Shown here: in pieces, positions 53,174 through 61,479 of the stretch
Layout: every line of letters starts with the position of its first letter
Numbering within the stretch: position 1 is the stretch's first letter
NCBI GenBank assembly: GCA_934699705.1
Contig: CAKUXD010000006.1
Coordinates: forward strand, 9,582-73,581
DNA from: an uncultured Candidatus Melainabacteria bacterium
GTDB lineage: Bacteria; Cyanobacteriota; Vampirovibrionia; Gastranaerophilales; Gastranaerophilaceae
Length of the DNA: 64,000 nt
Direction: 5' to 3'
Position numbers and translations under genes: made by a program
The notes under the pieces: model-generated
Databases searched by the model: none
The model's input: only the letters and a program-made list of their open reading frames with translations
What the model was told of the DNA's origin: nothing

Positions 53174-53743
53174 TTATTTGTTTTCAATTAGTTTATTGTA
53201 AAAATCTAAATGTCTTTGAGCAAGTTTTTGTTTGTTTAAATTTTTGTAGCATAAGGCTAAATTGTACTGAAAATCTGGTTCTGTATTTTTTAGGGTAACT
53301 GCTTTTTCAAAGTATTTTTTTGCTTTTTTATAATCGCCAAGTCTAAAATAAGCACAGCCTAAATTATAGTAACCATAGGCAAAATCAGGTTTTATTTTTA
53401 TTGCGTTTTTGAAACTTTCAATCGCCATTAAAGGCTTTTCTTCTGCAAGATACATGTTTCCTAGGTTGTAATGTGCTTTATAAAAATTTTTATCTGTTAA
53501 AATTGAACGCTTAAACATAAACACTGCTTCCGCGTTCATATTTTTATCTTGAAGCAAATTCCCCATTAAAAGCCAATCAGAAGCGTTTTTATCTGCCTCT
53601 GGAATACTCTGTAATATCTTTATTGCTTCTTCAATGTTATTGTCGTTGTAATACGCCACAGCTTGCTGGGATTTGCTCATTTCTTCTGCAAAACAAGTGG
53701 TAGCAAATAATAAACATGTAATAATTAAAAATATCTTTTTCAT
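53174..53743 (-). CDS. Secreted TPR protein
   Basis: This encodes 189 residues with a signal peptide (MKKIFLIITCLLFATTCFA, about 19 residues) and four TPR units, including AHYNLGNMYLAEEKPLMA, FAYGYYNLGCAYFRLGDYKKA and FQYNLALCYKNLNKQKLA. It resembles the downstream membrane TPR protein and probably forms a small periplasmic scaffold. Its partners cannot be named from the sequence. Confidence 0.8.
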   Translation of the reverse strand: MKKIFLIITCLLFATTCFAEEMSKSQQAVAYYNDNNIEEAIKILQSIPEADKNASDWLLMGNLLQDKNMNAEAVFMFKRSILTDKNFYKAHYNLGNMYLAEEKPLMAIESFKNAIKIKPDFAYGYYNLGCAYFRLGDYKKAKKYFEKAVTLKNTEPDFQYNLALCYKNLNKQKLAQRHLDFYNKLIENK

Positions 53744-53817
53744 ACCAAAATTATAAATTAAATATATTTCTTAGTCCATTATTGGAAAAATTTTTTAACG
53801 TGTGTAATAGTGTTGCT

Positions 53818-53877
53818 GATGTCTCTTTTACTGATTAATTCCCCTGTTTATGGCGATTTGAACAGGGGATTTTTTTA
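53818..53877 (+). ncRNA. Candidate small RNA with terminator
   Basis: The plus strand has TTGGAA (53783-53788), 17 bp, TAATAG (53806-53811). It then has a strong hairpin (ATCCCCTGTT-like arms, 53839-53848 with 53861-53870) and a T tract at 53870-53877. There is no plus-strand ORF upstream of the terminator. The minus-strand TPR genes do not need a terminator here. A transcript of roughly 55-60 nt is predicted. Confidence 0.35.
53838..53877 (+). terminator. Plus-strand intrinsic terminator without an upstream gene
   Basis: ATTCCCCTGTT (53838-53848) pairs with AACAGGGGAT (53861-53870), followed by seven T residues. The T tract is only on the plus strand. Confidence 0.85.
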
Positions 53878-53891
53878 TTTTGTTAACTTTT

Positions 53892-53945
53892 CTTAACAAA
53901 TCCTGAAAAACATGGCAATTATTGGCTTTCGAAAAACTTTATATA
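53892..53945 (+). repeat. Upstream repeat, copy 1
   Basis: This 54-bp block recurs at 54815-54868 with only two differences that I can see. It precedes each of the tandem paralogue genes by about the same distance (roughly 80-130 nt), so it is probably a shared promoter or regulatory region. Confidence 0.85.
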
Positions 53946-54021
53946 GATGTAGGGATAAAATATCTACAAATTGGTTTAAAGGTTTATTAAAAAAAGTATA
54001 GGTTTTGGAGGTTACACAGTT

Positions 54022-54729
54022 ATGTCAGTTAATTTCGGAATGGTAAATCCATCAATGGGAATGAGCGTTATGGATATGCCTGTTTTAAATGCTTATTCTG
54101 GTGTTGGCATGATGAATATGAATGGTGTAACTCCATACGCAGGCGGAATGTACGGTGGATTTGGCATATTAAATCCACAATACCAAATGCAAACAATGCA
54201 ACAATGGGATAATTTTGGAATTGACAGACAAGTATCAATGTATCAAAACCAAAACAATGCTCAATTCAGAATGCAAGGTCAAAACAACAGTATTGCCCGT
54301 CAAATTCAAGTATTGAGCAGTCAAATTAAAGCAGATAATCAAGATAATGTAAAAGCAGAATATGATAAATTGTTAGCTGCAGTAAAAAGTGCTTATGGTT
54401 CACAAGTAAACAAAAACTTGAGTCCAGAAGATCAAGACGCACAAATCAGAGCATACGCAGAACAATTATATGCACAACAAACAGGTACATATATAACAGA
54501 TGACATCAGAGCAAATTCATCAAGTTCATTTATGTCAGGTTTAAAACAAATATTAACATTCGGCTTAGGCAATAAAACAACAGCAGATGAAAATATTTCA
54601 AGAATAGAAGGAACATCTCAAACAGGAAAATCAAAAGCTGCAAAAATCGCAGGTAATGTAGTAGGTGGCTTATTAGGTGGTATCTTAGCAGTAGGTTCAT
54701 TCTTATTATTAAAAGGTAAAAAAGCTTAG
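54022..54729 (+). CDS. Tandem paralogue 1: Gln/Asn/Met-rich protein with C-terminal membrane anchor
   Basis: This encodes 235 residues and I recognise no family. It begins MSVNFGMVNP, then has a Met/Gly/Tyr-rich N-terminus, a Gln/Asn-rich helical middle (about 50-140) and a C-terminal glycine-rich hydrophobic helix (NVVGGLLGGILAVGS, about 210-230) ending KGKKA. There is no signal peptide, which suggests a tail-anchored topology. GGAGG lies 9 nt upstream. Bases 54145-54473 are identical to the second copy, and later divergence is small. It has its own upstream repeat. Confidence 0.75.
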   Translation: MSVNFGMVNPSMGMSVMDMPVLNAYSGVGMMNMNGVTPYAGGMYGGFGILNPQYQMQTMQQWDNFGIDRQVSMYQNQNNAQFRMQGQNNSIARQIQVLSSQIKADNQDNVKAEYDKLLAAVKSAYGSQVNKNLSPEDQDAQIRAYAEQLYAQQTGTYITDDIRANSSSSFMSGLKQILTFGLGNKTTADENISRIEGTSQTGKSKAAKIAGNVVGGLLGGILAVGSFLLLKGKKA

Positions 54730-54763
54730 TTTCTTAAAATTTAGTCAAATTCAAATATAACTT

Positions 54764-54802
54764 CAAAAATCGGGCTTTAAGTAGTTCGATTTTTGTTGTA
54801 TT
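54764..54802 (+). terminator. Hairpin terminator between the tandem paralogues
   Basis: CAAAAATCG (54764-54772) pairs with CGATTTTTG (54787-54795), 9 bp, followed by a modest T-rich run. The second copy has its own upstream repeat beyond it. Confidence 0.6.
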
Positions 54803-54814
54803 TAATTAACAAAA

Positions 54815-54868
54815 CTTAACAAATCCCGAAAAACATGGCAATTATTGGCTTTTGAAAAACTTTATATA
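54815..54868 (+). repeat. Upstream repeat, copy 2
   Basis: The second copy of the 54-bp block seen at 53892-53945, with two base differences. It precedes the second paralogue. Confidence 0.85.
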
Positions 54869-54943
54869 TATGTAAGCGTATAAAACTTACAAAATTGGTT
54901 TAAATGGTTTCAATAATAACGAAAGTTATTGGAGGTTTTAAAA

Positions 54944-55660
54944 ATGTCAGTTAATTTCGGAATGGTAAATCCATACATGTATTCAATGGATGCGGATACG
55001 ATTATGAATGCGCCAATTCTATCAGCTAATACTGCAATGGGTGGCGGTATGGGTATGATGCCAGCTATGGGTGCAGGAATGTACGGTGGATTTGGCATAT
55101 TAAATCCACAATACCAAATGCAAACAATGCAACAATGGGATAATTTTGGAATTGACAGACAAGTATCAATGTATCAAAACCAAAACAATGCTCAATTCAG
55201 AATGCAAGGTCAAAACAACAGTATTGCCCGTCAAATTCAAGTATTGAGCAGTCAAATTAAAGCAGATAATCAAGATAATGTAAAAGCAGAATATGATAAA
55301 TTGTTAGCTGCAGTAAAAAGTGCTTATGGTTCACAAGTAAACAAAAACTTGAGTCCAGAAGATCAAGACGCACAAATCAGAGCATACGCAGAACAATTAT
55401 ATGCGCAACAAACAGGTACATATATAACAGATGACATCAGAGCAAATTCATCAGGTTCATTTATGTCAGGTTTAAAACAAATATTAACATTCGGCTTAGG
55501 TAATAAAACAACAGCAGATGAAAATATTTCAAGAATAGAAGGAACATCTCAAACTACAAAATCAAAAGCTTCAAAAATTGCCGGTAATGTAGTAGGTGGT
55601 TTATTAGGCGGTATTTTAGCAGTAGGTTCATTCTTATTATTAAAAGGTAAAAAGGCTTAA
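54944..55660 (+). CDS. Tandem paralogue 2
   Basis: This encodes 238 residues. It has the same MSVNFGMVNP start, a different Met/Ala/Gly-rich N-terminal stretch to about residue 45, and then a core nearly identical to copy 1 (55076 onward). The C-terminal Gly-rich hydrophobic helix and KGKKA end are conserved. GGAGG at 54931-54935 precedes the ATG at 54944, and a GAAA-capped stem (54915-54930) sits directly before it. An open frame from 54929 includes the upstream region. Function unknown. Confidence 0.75.
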   Translation: MSVNFGMVNPYMYSMDADTIMNAPILSANTAMGGGMGMMPAMGAGMYGGFGILNPQYQMQTMQQWDNFGIDRQVSMYQNQNNAQFRMQGQNNSIARQIQVLSSQIKADNQDNVKAEYDKLLAAVKSAYGSQVNKNLSPEDQDAQIRAYAEQLYAQQTGTYITDDIRANSSGSFMSGLKQILTFGLGNKTTADENISRIEGTSQTTKSKASKIAGNVVGGLLGGILAVGSFLLLKGKKA

Positions 55661-55683
55661 TTAAAAAATCCAAAATCATAAAC

Positions 55684-55711
55684 AAAAAGGCTCTTTTAAA
55701 AGAGCCTTTTT
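55684..55711. terminator. Bidirectional terminator between paralogue 2 and ferritin
   Basis: AAAAAGGCTCTTTT and AAAAGAGCCTTTTT form a perfect inverted repeat with a TTAA loop. It serves the convergent transcripts. Confidence 0.9.
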
Positions 55712-55725
55712 ATATGGAAAATATA

Positions 55726-56214
55726 TTATTTTCTTTGTGCAAGTTCTTTGTCTAGCAGATACATTGCAGTTTTACTTTCGCCAAAAAGTTTAAGTTGGGT
55801 ATAAATTTTATATGAAGTTTTTTCTTCTTCAATTTGTTCTTGAAGCATACATTCTAAAAAGTTTTGTGTAGTGAAAGCATTTTCTTCTTTTGCCATAATT
55901 GTAATACTTTTAATTGTTTCTGTAATGTATTTTTCGTGAGAAACTATTTCTTTGATGGTATCAATAGGATTTCTAAAGTTTGATTCTGGTGTTGTAATTT
56001 GTGTAAATTCGATTTTTCCATTCAAATCTGTAAGAAAATTAAAAATATCCATACCATGCGAAACTTCTTCTTCGGCTTGTTTTTTGCACCAATGCCCAAA
56101 ACCTTCAAGTCCCAGTCCATTAAAATAATTCGACATTGAAAGATATAAATAAGCTGAAAAAAATTCTTTATTAATTTGTGTATTAAGTGCGTTGTTTATT
56201 CGTTCACTAAGCAT
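55726..56214 (-). CDS. ftn: Ferritin
   Basis: This encodes 162 residues of a non-haem ferritin that oxidises and stores iron. The ferroxidase ligands fit E17 region, E50 with H53 (EEEVSH), E94 region and the Gln/Glu of QEQIEEE. The four-helix bundle begins SERINNALNTQINKEF. The ATG at 56214 follows AAGGAG; the open frame to 56292 lies in the neighbouring gene. It overlaps the superoxide reductase gene by 8 nt, so one mRNA encodes both. Confidence 0.95.
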   Translation of the reverse strand: MLSERINNALNTQINKEFFSAYLYLSMSNYFNGLGLEGFGHWCKKQAEEEVSHGMDIFNFLTDLNGKIEFTQITTPESNFRNPIDTIKEIVSHEKYITETIKSITIMAKEENAFTTQNFLECMLQEQIEEEKTSYKIYTQLKLFGESKTAMYLLDKELAQRK

Positions 56215-56608
56215 TGTATTCTCCTTTAAATAGTCCATGAATATTGCATAAAGCTCTTGCCCATAATGATTTTTCGCAATTACATTTAACATTTAGATTA
56301 GGTTCATCTTCAAGAGATAAAAATTTAGTTTTAATATATTTTTTATCATTAGAAATAACTTGGATAAAATTAATATGATGTTCTTCGGTCATCGGGTGTT
56401 TTACCGCGCCTACTCTAACTAAATATCCTTCAAGAGTTTTTTCAATAACGGGGATATGTTTATCTTTTAATTCCTCATTTTCAGAAGAATGAGTTTTTAT
56501 TAATTCCATTTTTTCTCCGCAACAGACTAATTCTCCGACTCCATTTTCTAAAACTTCAACGAGATTGTGGCATACATTGCAACGGTATAATTCTAGTTTT
56601 TCTGTCAT
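56207..56608 (-). CDS. dfx: Desulfoferrodoxin-type superoxide reductase
   Basis: This encodes 133 residues of a two-iron superoxide reductase. The N-terminal desulforedoxin domain has C10, C13, C29 and C30. The catalytic centre ligands are H51, H71, H77, C121 and H124. The Glu usually preceding KH is Asp49 (DKHIPVIE). It reduces superoxide to peroxide without making oxygen, a defence of anaerobes. It is paired with ferritin, which would sequester iron and limit Fenton chemistry. Confidence 0.94.
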   Translation of the reverse strand: MTEKLELYRCNVCHNLVEVLENGVGELVCCGEKMELIKTHSSENEELKDKHIPVIEKTLEGYLVRVGAVKHPMTEEHHINFIQVISNDKKYIKTKFLSLEDEPNLNVKCNCEKSLWARALCNIHGLFKGEYNA

Positions 56609-56662
56609 TTTTTCTCCTTTCTAATTCTGCCCATAGTATATGGAGAAATATTAAAAATAACA

Positions 56663-56691
56663 TTGGTAAGTTCGCTAATTTGTGATAATAT
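56663..56691 (+). promoter_or_regulatory. Start-proximal promoter of the YkgJ-like gene
   Basis: TTGGTA (56663-56668), 17 bp, TAATAT (56686-56691), then 7 nt to the ATG at 56699. No Shine-Dalgarno is present. Confidence 0.45.
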
Positions 56692-56698
56692 ATCGACT

Positions 56699-57313
56699 AT
56701 GGATAAGCTAAAGCGACATAGGGAAGAATTACTAAGAAAATACAGAGAAGTTTTTGTATCAGTTCTAACGTCTATTCAAGGAGAATTAAACGGATTAACA
56801 CCAGATAAAATCAGAAATTATCTTGATAATGACCTGGAAAAACATATTCAGACCCAGCGTAATGAAATTATAGAAAGACGCAAAAAGTATAATTGTGCAA
56901 AGTGCGGTGCGTGCTGTAAATTGGCAATAAGTGAATTTTCTCCCAAGGAATTACTTGTAAAAGCCCAATCGGGTGATGAATTTGCAAAAGAATTTATTTC
57001 TGTTTTTGAACCTTATGCAGATGAAAATATTCCTTCTTCGTTGTATAGGGAGTATGTTGATTTAATTAATGAAGCTGGTGAAAAAGTATATTATTACCAT
57101 TGTAAGAAAGTAACAGAAGATAATTTATGCTCTGATTATGAAAATAGACCATCTATTTGTAGAGATTACCCAGATAATCCAATTCAAATGCTTCATACAA
57201 CGTGTGCTTTTACAAACTGGCATGAAGATATACAAATTATTGTTTTGACAATCAGAGCGATGAAGGAAGTAAAATATCATTTTTTAAAAGAATTAGAAAA
57301 GGAGAATTTGTAA
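56699..57313 (+). CDS. YkgJ-type cysteine-cluster protein
   Basis: This encodes 204 residues. The CxxCxxCC motif (CAKCGACC) and later cysteines ([15 protein letters not shown] and TTC) are the pattern of the zinc- or iron-sulfur-binding CxxCxxCC family. The role of the family is not established. The N-terminus is helical. The ATG at 56699 has no Shine-Dalgarno. Its stop overlaps the trpB start by 1 nt, so it leads the overlapping run trpB-rlmN-DUF115-dtd. Confidence 0.85.
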   Translation: MDKLKRHREELLRKYREVFVSVLTSIQGELNGLTPDKIRNYLDNDLEKHIQTQRNEIIERRKKYNCAKCGACCKLAISEFSPKELLVKAQSGDEFAKEFISVFEPYADENIPSSLYREYVDLINEAGEKVYYYHCKKVTEDNLCSDYENRPSICRDYPDNPIQMLHTTCAFTNWHEDIQIIVLTIRAMKEVKYHFLKELEKENL

Positions 57314-58518
57314 TGTTTGTTAAAAAACTTTTAAATTATAATTTACCTGATGAAAACGGGTATTTTGGCGAATTTGGCGGGGCTTATGTTCATGATGAAT
57401 TTAGACCAACCTTAGAAAATTTAAGTAACGCTTTTGAAGAAGCTATTAATGATAAAAGTTTTTTGAAGGAATTGTATGACTTATTAACTGATTATTCAGG
57501 ACGTCCAACTCCATTATATTTTGCAAAAAGATTAACAGAGTATTACGGAAAAGGAAAAATTTATTTAAAACGTGAAGATTTAAATCATACTGGCGCACAT
57601 AAAATTAACAATGTTTTAGGTCAAGCCTTGTTAGCAAAAAGAATGGGCGCAAAAAGAGTTATTGCTGAAACAGGCGCAGGACAACATGGTGTCGCAACTG
57701 CAACGGTTGCAGCTTTATTAGGTATGGAATGCGAAGTTTTTATGGGCGAAACTGATATAGAAAGACAATTTTCAAATGTTCAAAGAATGAAATTATTAGG
57801 TGCAAATGTTCATAGTGTAACCGAAGGAACGAAAACTTTGGCAGATGCTTGTGAAGCCGCAAGTAATTATTGGCAGGCTCATAAAGACGAGGTCTTTTAT
57901 ATACTAGGCTCTGCCGTAGGACCGCACCCTTATCCAAAAATGGTTAGATTTTTCCAATCAATTATAGGTTCAGAAATTAAAGAACAGATTATTAAAAAAG
58001 AAAACAGATTACCAGATTATGTAGTTGCCTGCGTTGGTGGTGGAAGTAATGCAATTGGCTGTTTTTATCCTTTTATTGATGATAAAGAAGTTCAACTTGT
58101 CGGTGTTGAAGCTGCTGGTGAAGGGGTAACTTCTGTAAAAACTGCCGCAACTTTAAATACTGGTAAAGTTAAAGTTTATAATGGATTTAAGCAATATGTA
58201 CTTGTTGATGAAAACGATGAAGTGAAAGAATCGTATTCTATATCTGCAGGTTTGGACTACCCTGGTTGTGGTCCAGAACATTGTTATTTATTTAAAACAG
58301 GACGTGCTAAATATGGTGCAATTACAGATGATGAAGCAATTGAAGGATTTTTAAGACTGTCAAAATTAGAAGGAATTATTCCAGCAATAGAAAGCTCTCA
58401 TGCGGTGGCATATTTGGAAAATTTAATGCCAAACACTAAAAAAGAAGATTTGATTGTTGTAAATATTTCAGGGCGCGGAGATAAAGATACAGACAGGCTG
58501 TTGAAATTGGTGAAATAA
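57313..58518 (+). CDS. trpB: Tryptophan synthase beta chain
   Basis: This encodes 401 residues of the PLP enzyme joining indole and serine. The PLP lysine is K97 in HTGAHKINN, with the phosphate-binding GGGSNA loop and the ending SGRGDKDT. The N-terminus FGEFGGAYV is typical. The alpha subunit and other trp genes are not nearby, so the gene is separated from the pathway operon. The start and stop each overlap neighbours by 1 nt. Confidence 0.96.
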   Translation: MFVKKLLNYNLPDENGYFGEFGGAYVHDEFRPTLENLSNAFEEAINDKSFLKELYDLLTDYSGRPTPLYFAKRLTEYYGKGKIYLKREDLNHTGAHKINNVLGQALLAKRMGAKRVIAETGAGQHGVATATVAALLGMECEVFMGETDIERQFSNVQRMKLLGANVHSVTEGTKTLADACEAASNYWQAHKDEVFYILGSAVGPHPYPKMVRFFQSIIGSEIKEQIIKKENRLPDYVVACVGGGSNAIGCFYPFIDDKEVQLVGVEAAGEGVTSVKTAATLNTGKVKVYNGFKQYVLVDENDEVKESYSISAGLDYPGCGPEHCYLFKTGRAKYGAITDDEAIEGFLRLSKLEGIIPAIESSHAVAYLENLMPNTKKEDLIVVNISGRGDKDTDRLLKLVK

Positions 58519-59546
58519 TGTCAAAAATTATACTTTCAGGATTAAATATAAACGAAATTGAAAAAATTTTAGAACCGCTAAAGGCTTCAAAATTCAGAGC
58601 AAAGCAAATTCAAAACTGGATTTACTTAAAATCTGTTTCTTCAATTGATGAAATGACTGATTTATCTTTGAAATTTCGTGAAGAACTGAAAGGGATTGCA
58701 TTAGTTAGTGATACAAGAATTAAAAAGAAACAAGTTAGCAAAGATGGAACATTAAAGTATTTGGTAGAATATCCAGATGGAGAATGCGTTGAAACCGTTT
58801 TGATGAGATTTGATAATCGTGCAAATTTAACTGCTTGTGTAAGTTCACAGGTAGGTTGTGCGGTGAATTGTTCTTTCTGCGCAACTGGTAAAAGAGGTTT
58901 TATACGAAATTTAACCGCTTCTGAAATTGTAGAACAGGTTTTAACAATCCAAAGAGATACTGGTTTAAAAGTTACAAACGTTGTATTTATGGGGCAGGGA
59001 GAACCTTTATTAAATTTAGAAAATGTATTAAAAGCAATTGAAATTTTTAATACTTCTTGCCAAATTGGTGCTAGAAGAATTACTGTTTCCACAAGTGGAA
59101 TTGCGCCGAAAGTTGCTGAATTTGCAAAAAATAACACTCAATCAACGCTGGCTTGGTCTTTACATGCGCCAATTAATTCAATTAGGGATAAGATTATGCC
59201 TATAAATAAAAAATATCCGATTGAAGAAATGAAAAAGGCTTTGGATAAATATTTTGAAATTGCAGGAAGGCGTGTTACGATTGAATATTTGTTAATTAAA
59301 GATTTAACCGATACTTTAGAATGTGCAAAGTCATTGGTGGATTTATTAAAAGGCATAAAATGTAATATTAACTTAATTCCATACAATCCAGTTGTTGAAA
59401 ATGATTATAAAAAACCATCAAATAATTCAATTATGAAGTTCAAATATATTTTAGAACATTCAGGTAAAAAAGTTACAGTTAGACTTGAAAGAGGCGCTGA
59501 TATTGATGCGGCTTGCGGACAATTAAGGGGGAAAGTTGAACAGTAA
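58518..59546 (+). CDS. rlmN: Dual-specificity RNA methyltransferase RlmN
   Basis: This encodes 342 residues of the radical-SAM enzyme that methylates A2503 of 23S rRNA and A37 of tRNA. The cluster cysteines are C114, C118 and C121 (CAVNCSFC), and the conserved C-terminal Cys is in AACGQLRG. It follows trpB with a 1-nt overlap and ends 11 nt inside the next gene. Confidence 0.96.
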   Translation: MSKIILSGLNINEIEKILEPLKASKFRAKQIQNWIYLKSVSSIDEMTDLSLKFREELKGIALVSDTRIKKKQVSKDGTLKYLVEYPDGECVETVLMRFDNRANLTACVSSQVGCAVNCSFCATGKRGFIRNLTASEIVEQVLTIQRDTGLKVTNVVFMGQGEPLLNLENVLKAIEIFNTSCQIGARRITVSTSGIAPKVAEFAKNNTQSTLAWSLHAPINSIRDKIMPINKKYPIEEMKKALDKYFEIAGRRVTIEYLLIKDLTDTLECAKSLVDLLKGIKCNINLIPYNPVVENDYKKPSNNSIMKFKYILEHSGKKVTVRLERGADIDAACGQLRGKVEQ

Positions 59547-61479
59547 TCCGATATTAGATGCAAATTTGAAATTAATTTCAAACTATAATCCAACTTCAAA
59601 ATACAATATTTTAAAGATAAAAGAATTGAAAAATGATATTATAGTTACAAATACGAGTTTGCAAGAACCGAATTTGACTTATAATGAAGTACCTTTGCAT
59701 GATGTATATGGCGCAGAGTTAGAGGCAAAAAGGATTTTTAATAAAGTTGAGAATACGCCAGCGTCAATGCATGTTTTGTTTGGCTTTGGTTTGGGGTATT
59801 TGTTTCAACAATTTGCATTAAATTCAAATGGCACAGTTATTGTTTATGAACCAAATTTAGAAATTATTGCTTCAACCCTTGAAATTGCTGATTTTACAGA
59901 GGAGTTAAGCAGAAAAAATGTATTTGTTTGTACAAATTATCAAGAATTTAATGAGTGTTATAAAAAAAATTATTTTCCTGAGGTAAATACAATCATTTCG
60001 TTTTTACCGTCGTATAAAAATTTATTTGAGCAGGAGTTGAAAAAATTTGCAAGTCAGGTTAATCTGTTGATGGGCTCAATTATTATAGATAGCAATTATA
60101 TAAAAAATAAATTAAATAGTTCAGTAAAATCGGTTTGTGAAAATATTGATGCCTCGATACATGAAACACCAATTACTGAGTTTAAGAATTTTTATAAAGG
60201 AAAAACGGCTTTAATCGTGTCTGCTGGCCCAACTTTAGATAAAAATATTGAAATTATAAAAAAATATAGAGAAAATGTAATAATTTTCTGTGTTGGTCAA
60301 GCAACAGGCAGTTTAATGAAAAATGGTATAACTCCAGATTTTATTGTTAGTGTCGAATTAGCAAATACAATTCAACAATTTGAAAAATATGATATTTCAG
60401 ATATTGATTTAATTGTAGAACCAATAACTCATAGAGAGGTTCATAATGCAAGGGTAAGAAACGTTATTTCATATCCGTCAAAGACTTCTGTTGCAAATTT
60501 AATTTGGTCCCAATATGCCAATGTGGATTCATCTGAATGTGTGTCAAGTGGCACTGTTTCCTTTACTGCGCTTTATAGTGCAAAATTATTTGGGTTTAAA
60601 AATATAATTTTAGTTGGTCAGGATTTAGCTTATCTTGATGGAAAATGTTATTCTTCAGGTGCAAAAATTGAAGGCTTAGAGTATCAGTTTAATGAATTAA
60701 CAGGAGAAGCGAATGTTGTTGCTAAAGATTTTGAATTATTTAAAAATTCTTTATATCCAGAAGGTACAACTCTAACAGAAGAACAAAAAAAATTAAAAGC
60801 GCAAAGATTTTTAGAGAATAGATTTAAAAATTTAGTCTTTGTAGATGGTATTAAAGGCAACAAGCTGATAACTTCGATTGATTATGCCTCTTTTATAGCA
60901 GAGTTTTCGAATTTTGCAAAAAATAATAACAAGGATATTAATTTATATAATACTTCTATGGAAGGTGCTTTGATAGAAGGGTTTATAAATAAGCCTTTAG
61001 AAGACATTTTAAAAGATAAAGAGCCAGTAAAAAGATTAGATTTAAAGATTGATTTTAAGTATGATTTAAAAAATATTGTTGAAAACATTAATACTGATAT
61101 TAAAAATATTGAAATGATATTAAAATCTTTCAAATCTGCTGACTCTTTGATTGAAAGCTTTGATAAGGAGTATAATAATCGAAAAACTTTAACTGATAAT
61201 TGCTTGAAATATTTTAAACAAATTTTGTCAATGTATATTGATTTAAAAGAAAGTTTTTCAAAAAAATCTCGACTTTATTTTTACTTACAACGCTCAGTTG
61301 AACTGGATTTAGAGTATAAGTTGAAAATATCTTCTTCTGCAAATGCAGAAAATATTTATGATGTATATACGAGTTTAAAAAAATATTTTGTTGATACAGA
61401 AAACTGGTTAAATATAATATATAATATTTTAAAAGAAAAGGTGCAAACGTTAAATGAAATGCTTAATTCAGCGAGTTAA
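59536..61479 (+). CDS. DUF115/MptE-like motility accessory protein
   Basis: This encodes 647 residues. The DUF115 domain (about 220-390) has KTALIVSAGPTLDKNIEII, ITPDFIVSVELAN, SSGTVSFTALYSAKL and VGQDLAYLDG. Such proteins (Maf family) transfer pseudaminic or related sugars to flagellin, so this fits the fliD gene at 8.4 kb. The flanks are Asn/Lys-rich with coiled-coil potential. Start is TTG at 59536 with AAGGGGG 5 nt upstream. It overlaps rlmN by 11 nt and dtd by 26 nt. Confidence 0.85.
   Translation: MNSNPILDANLKLISNYNPTSKYNILKIKELKNDIIVTNTSLQEPNLTYNEVPLHDVYGAELEAKRIFNKVENTPASMHVLFGFGLGYLFQQFALNSNGTVIVYEPNLEIIASTLEIADFTEELSRKNVFVCTNYQEFNECYKKNYFPEVNTIISFLPSYKNLFEQELKKFASQVNLLMGSIIIDSNYIKNKLNSSVKSVCENIDASIHETPITEFKNFYKGKTALIVSAGPTLDKNIEIIKKYRENVIIFCVGQATGSLMKNGITPDFIVSVELANTIQQFEKYDISDIDLIVEPITHREVHNARVRNVISYPSKTSVANLIWSQYANVDSSECVSSGTVSFTALYSAKLFGFKNIILVGQDLAYLDGKCYSSGAKIEGLEYQFNELTGEANVVAKDFELFKNSLYPEGTTLTEEQKKLKAQRFLENRFKNLVFVDGIKGNKLITSIDYASFIAEFSNFAKNNNKDINLYNTSMEGALIEGFINKPLEDILKDKEPVKRLDLKIDFKYDLKNIVENINTDIKNIEMILKSFKSADSLIESFDKEYNNRKTLTDNCLKYFKQILSMYIDLKESFSKKSRLYFYLQRSVELDLEYKLKISSSANAENIYDVYTSLKKYFVDTENWLNIIYNILKEKVQTLNEMLNSAS

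Noticed and set aside
53910..53925. Sigma-54 promoter upstream of the tandem paralogues
   Set aside because: A GG and GC pair occur in TGGCAATTATTGGC, but the interval is 9 nt rather than 10, which sigma-54 does not tolerate well.
58622..59137. 171-codon open frame on the minus strand
   Set aside because: It lies wholly inside rlmN, has no family features and no ribosome site; it is an antisense shadow.
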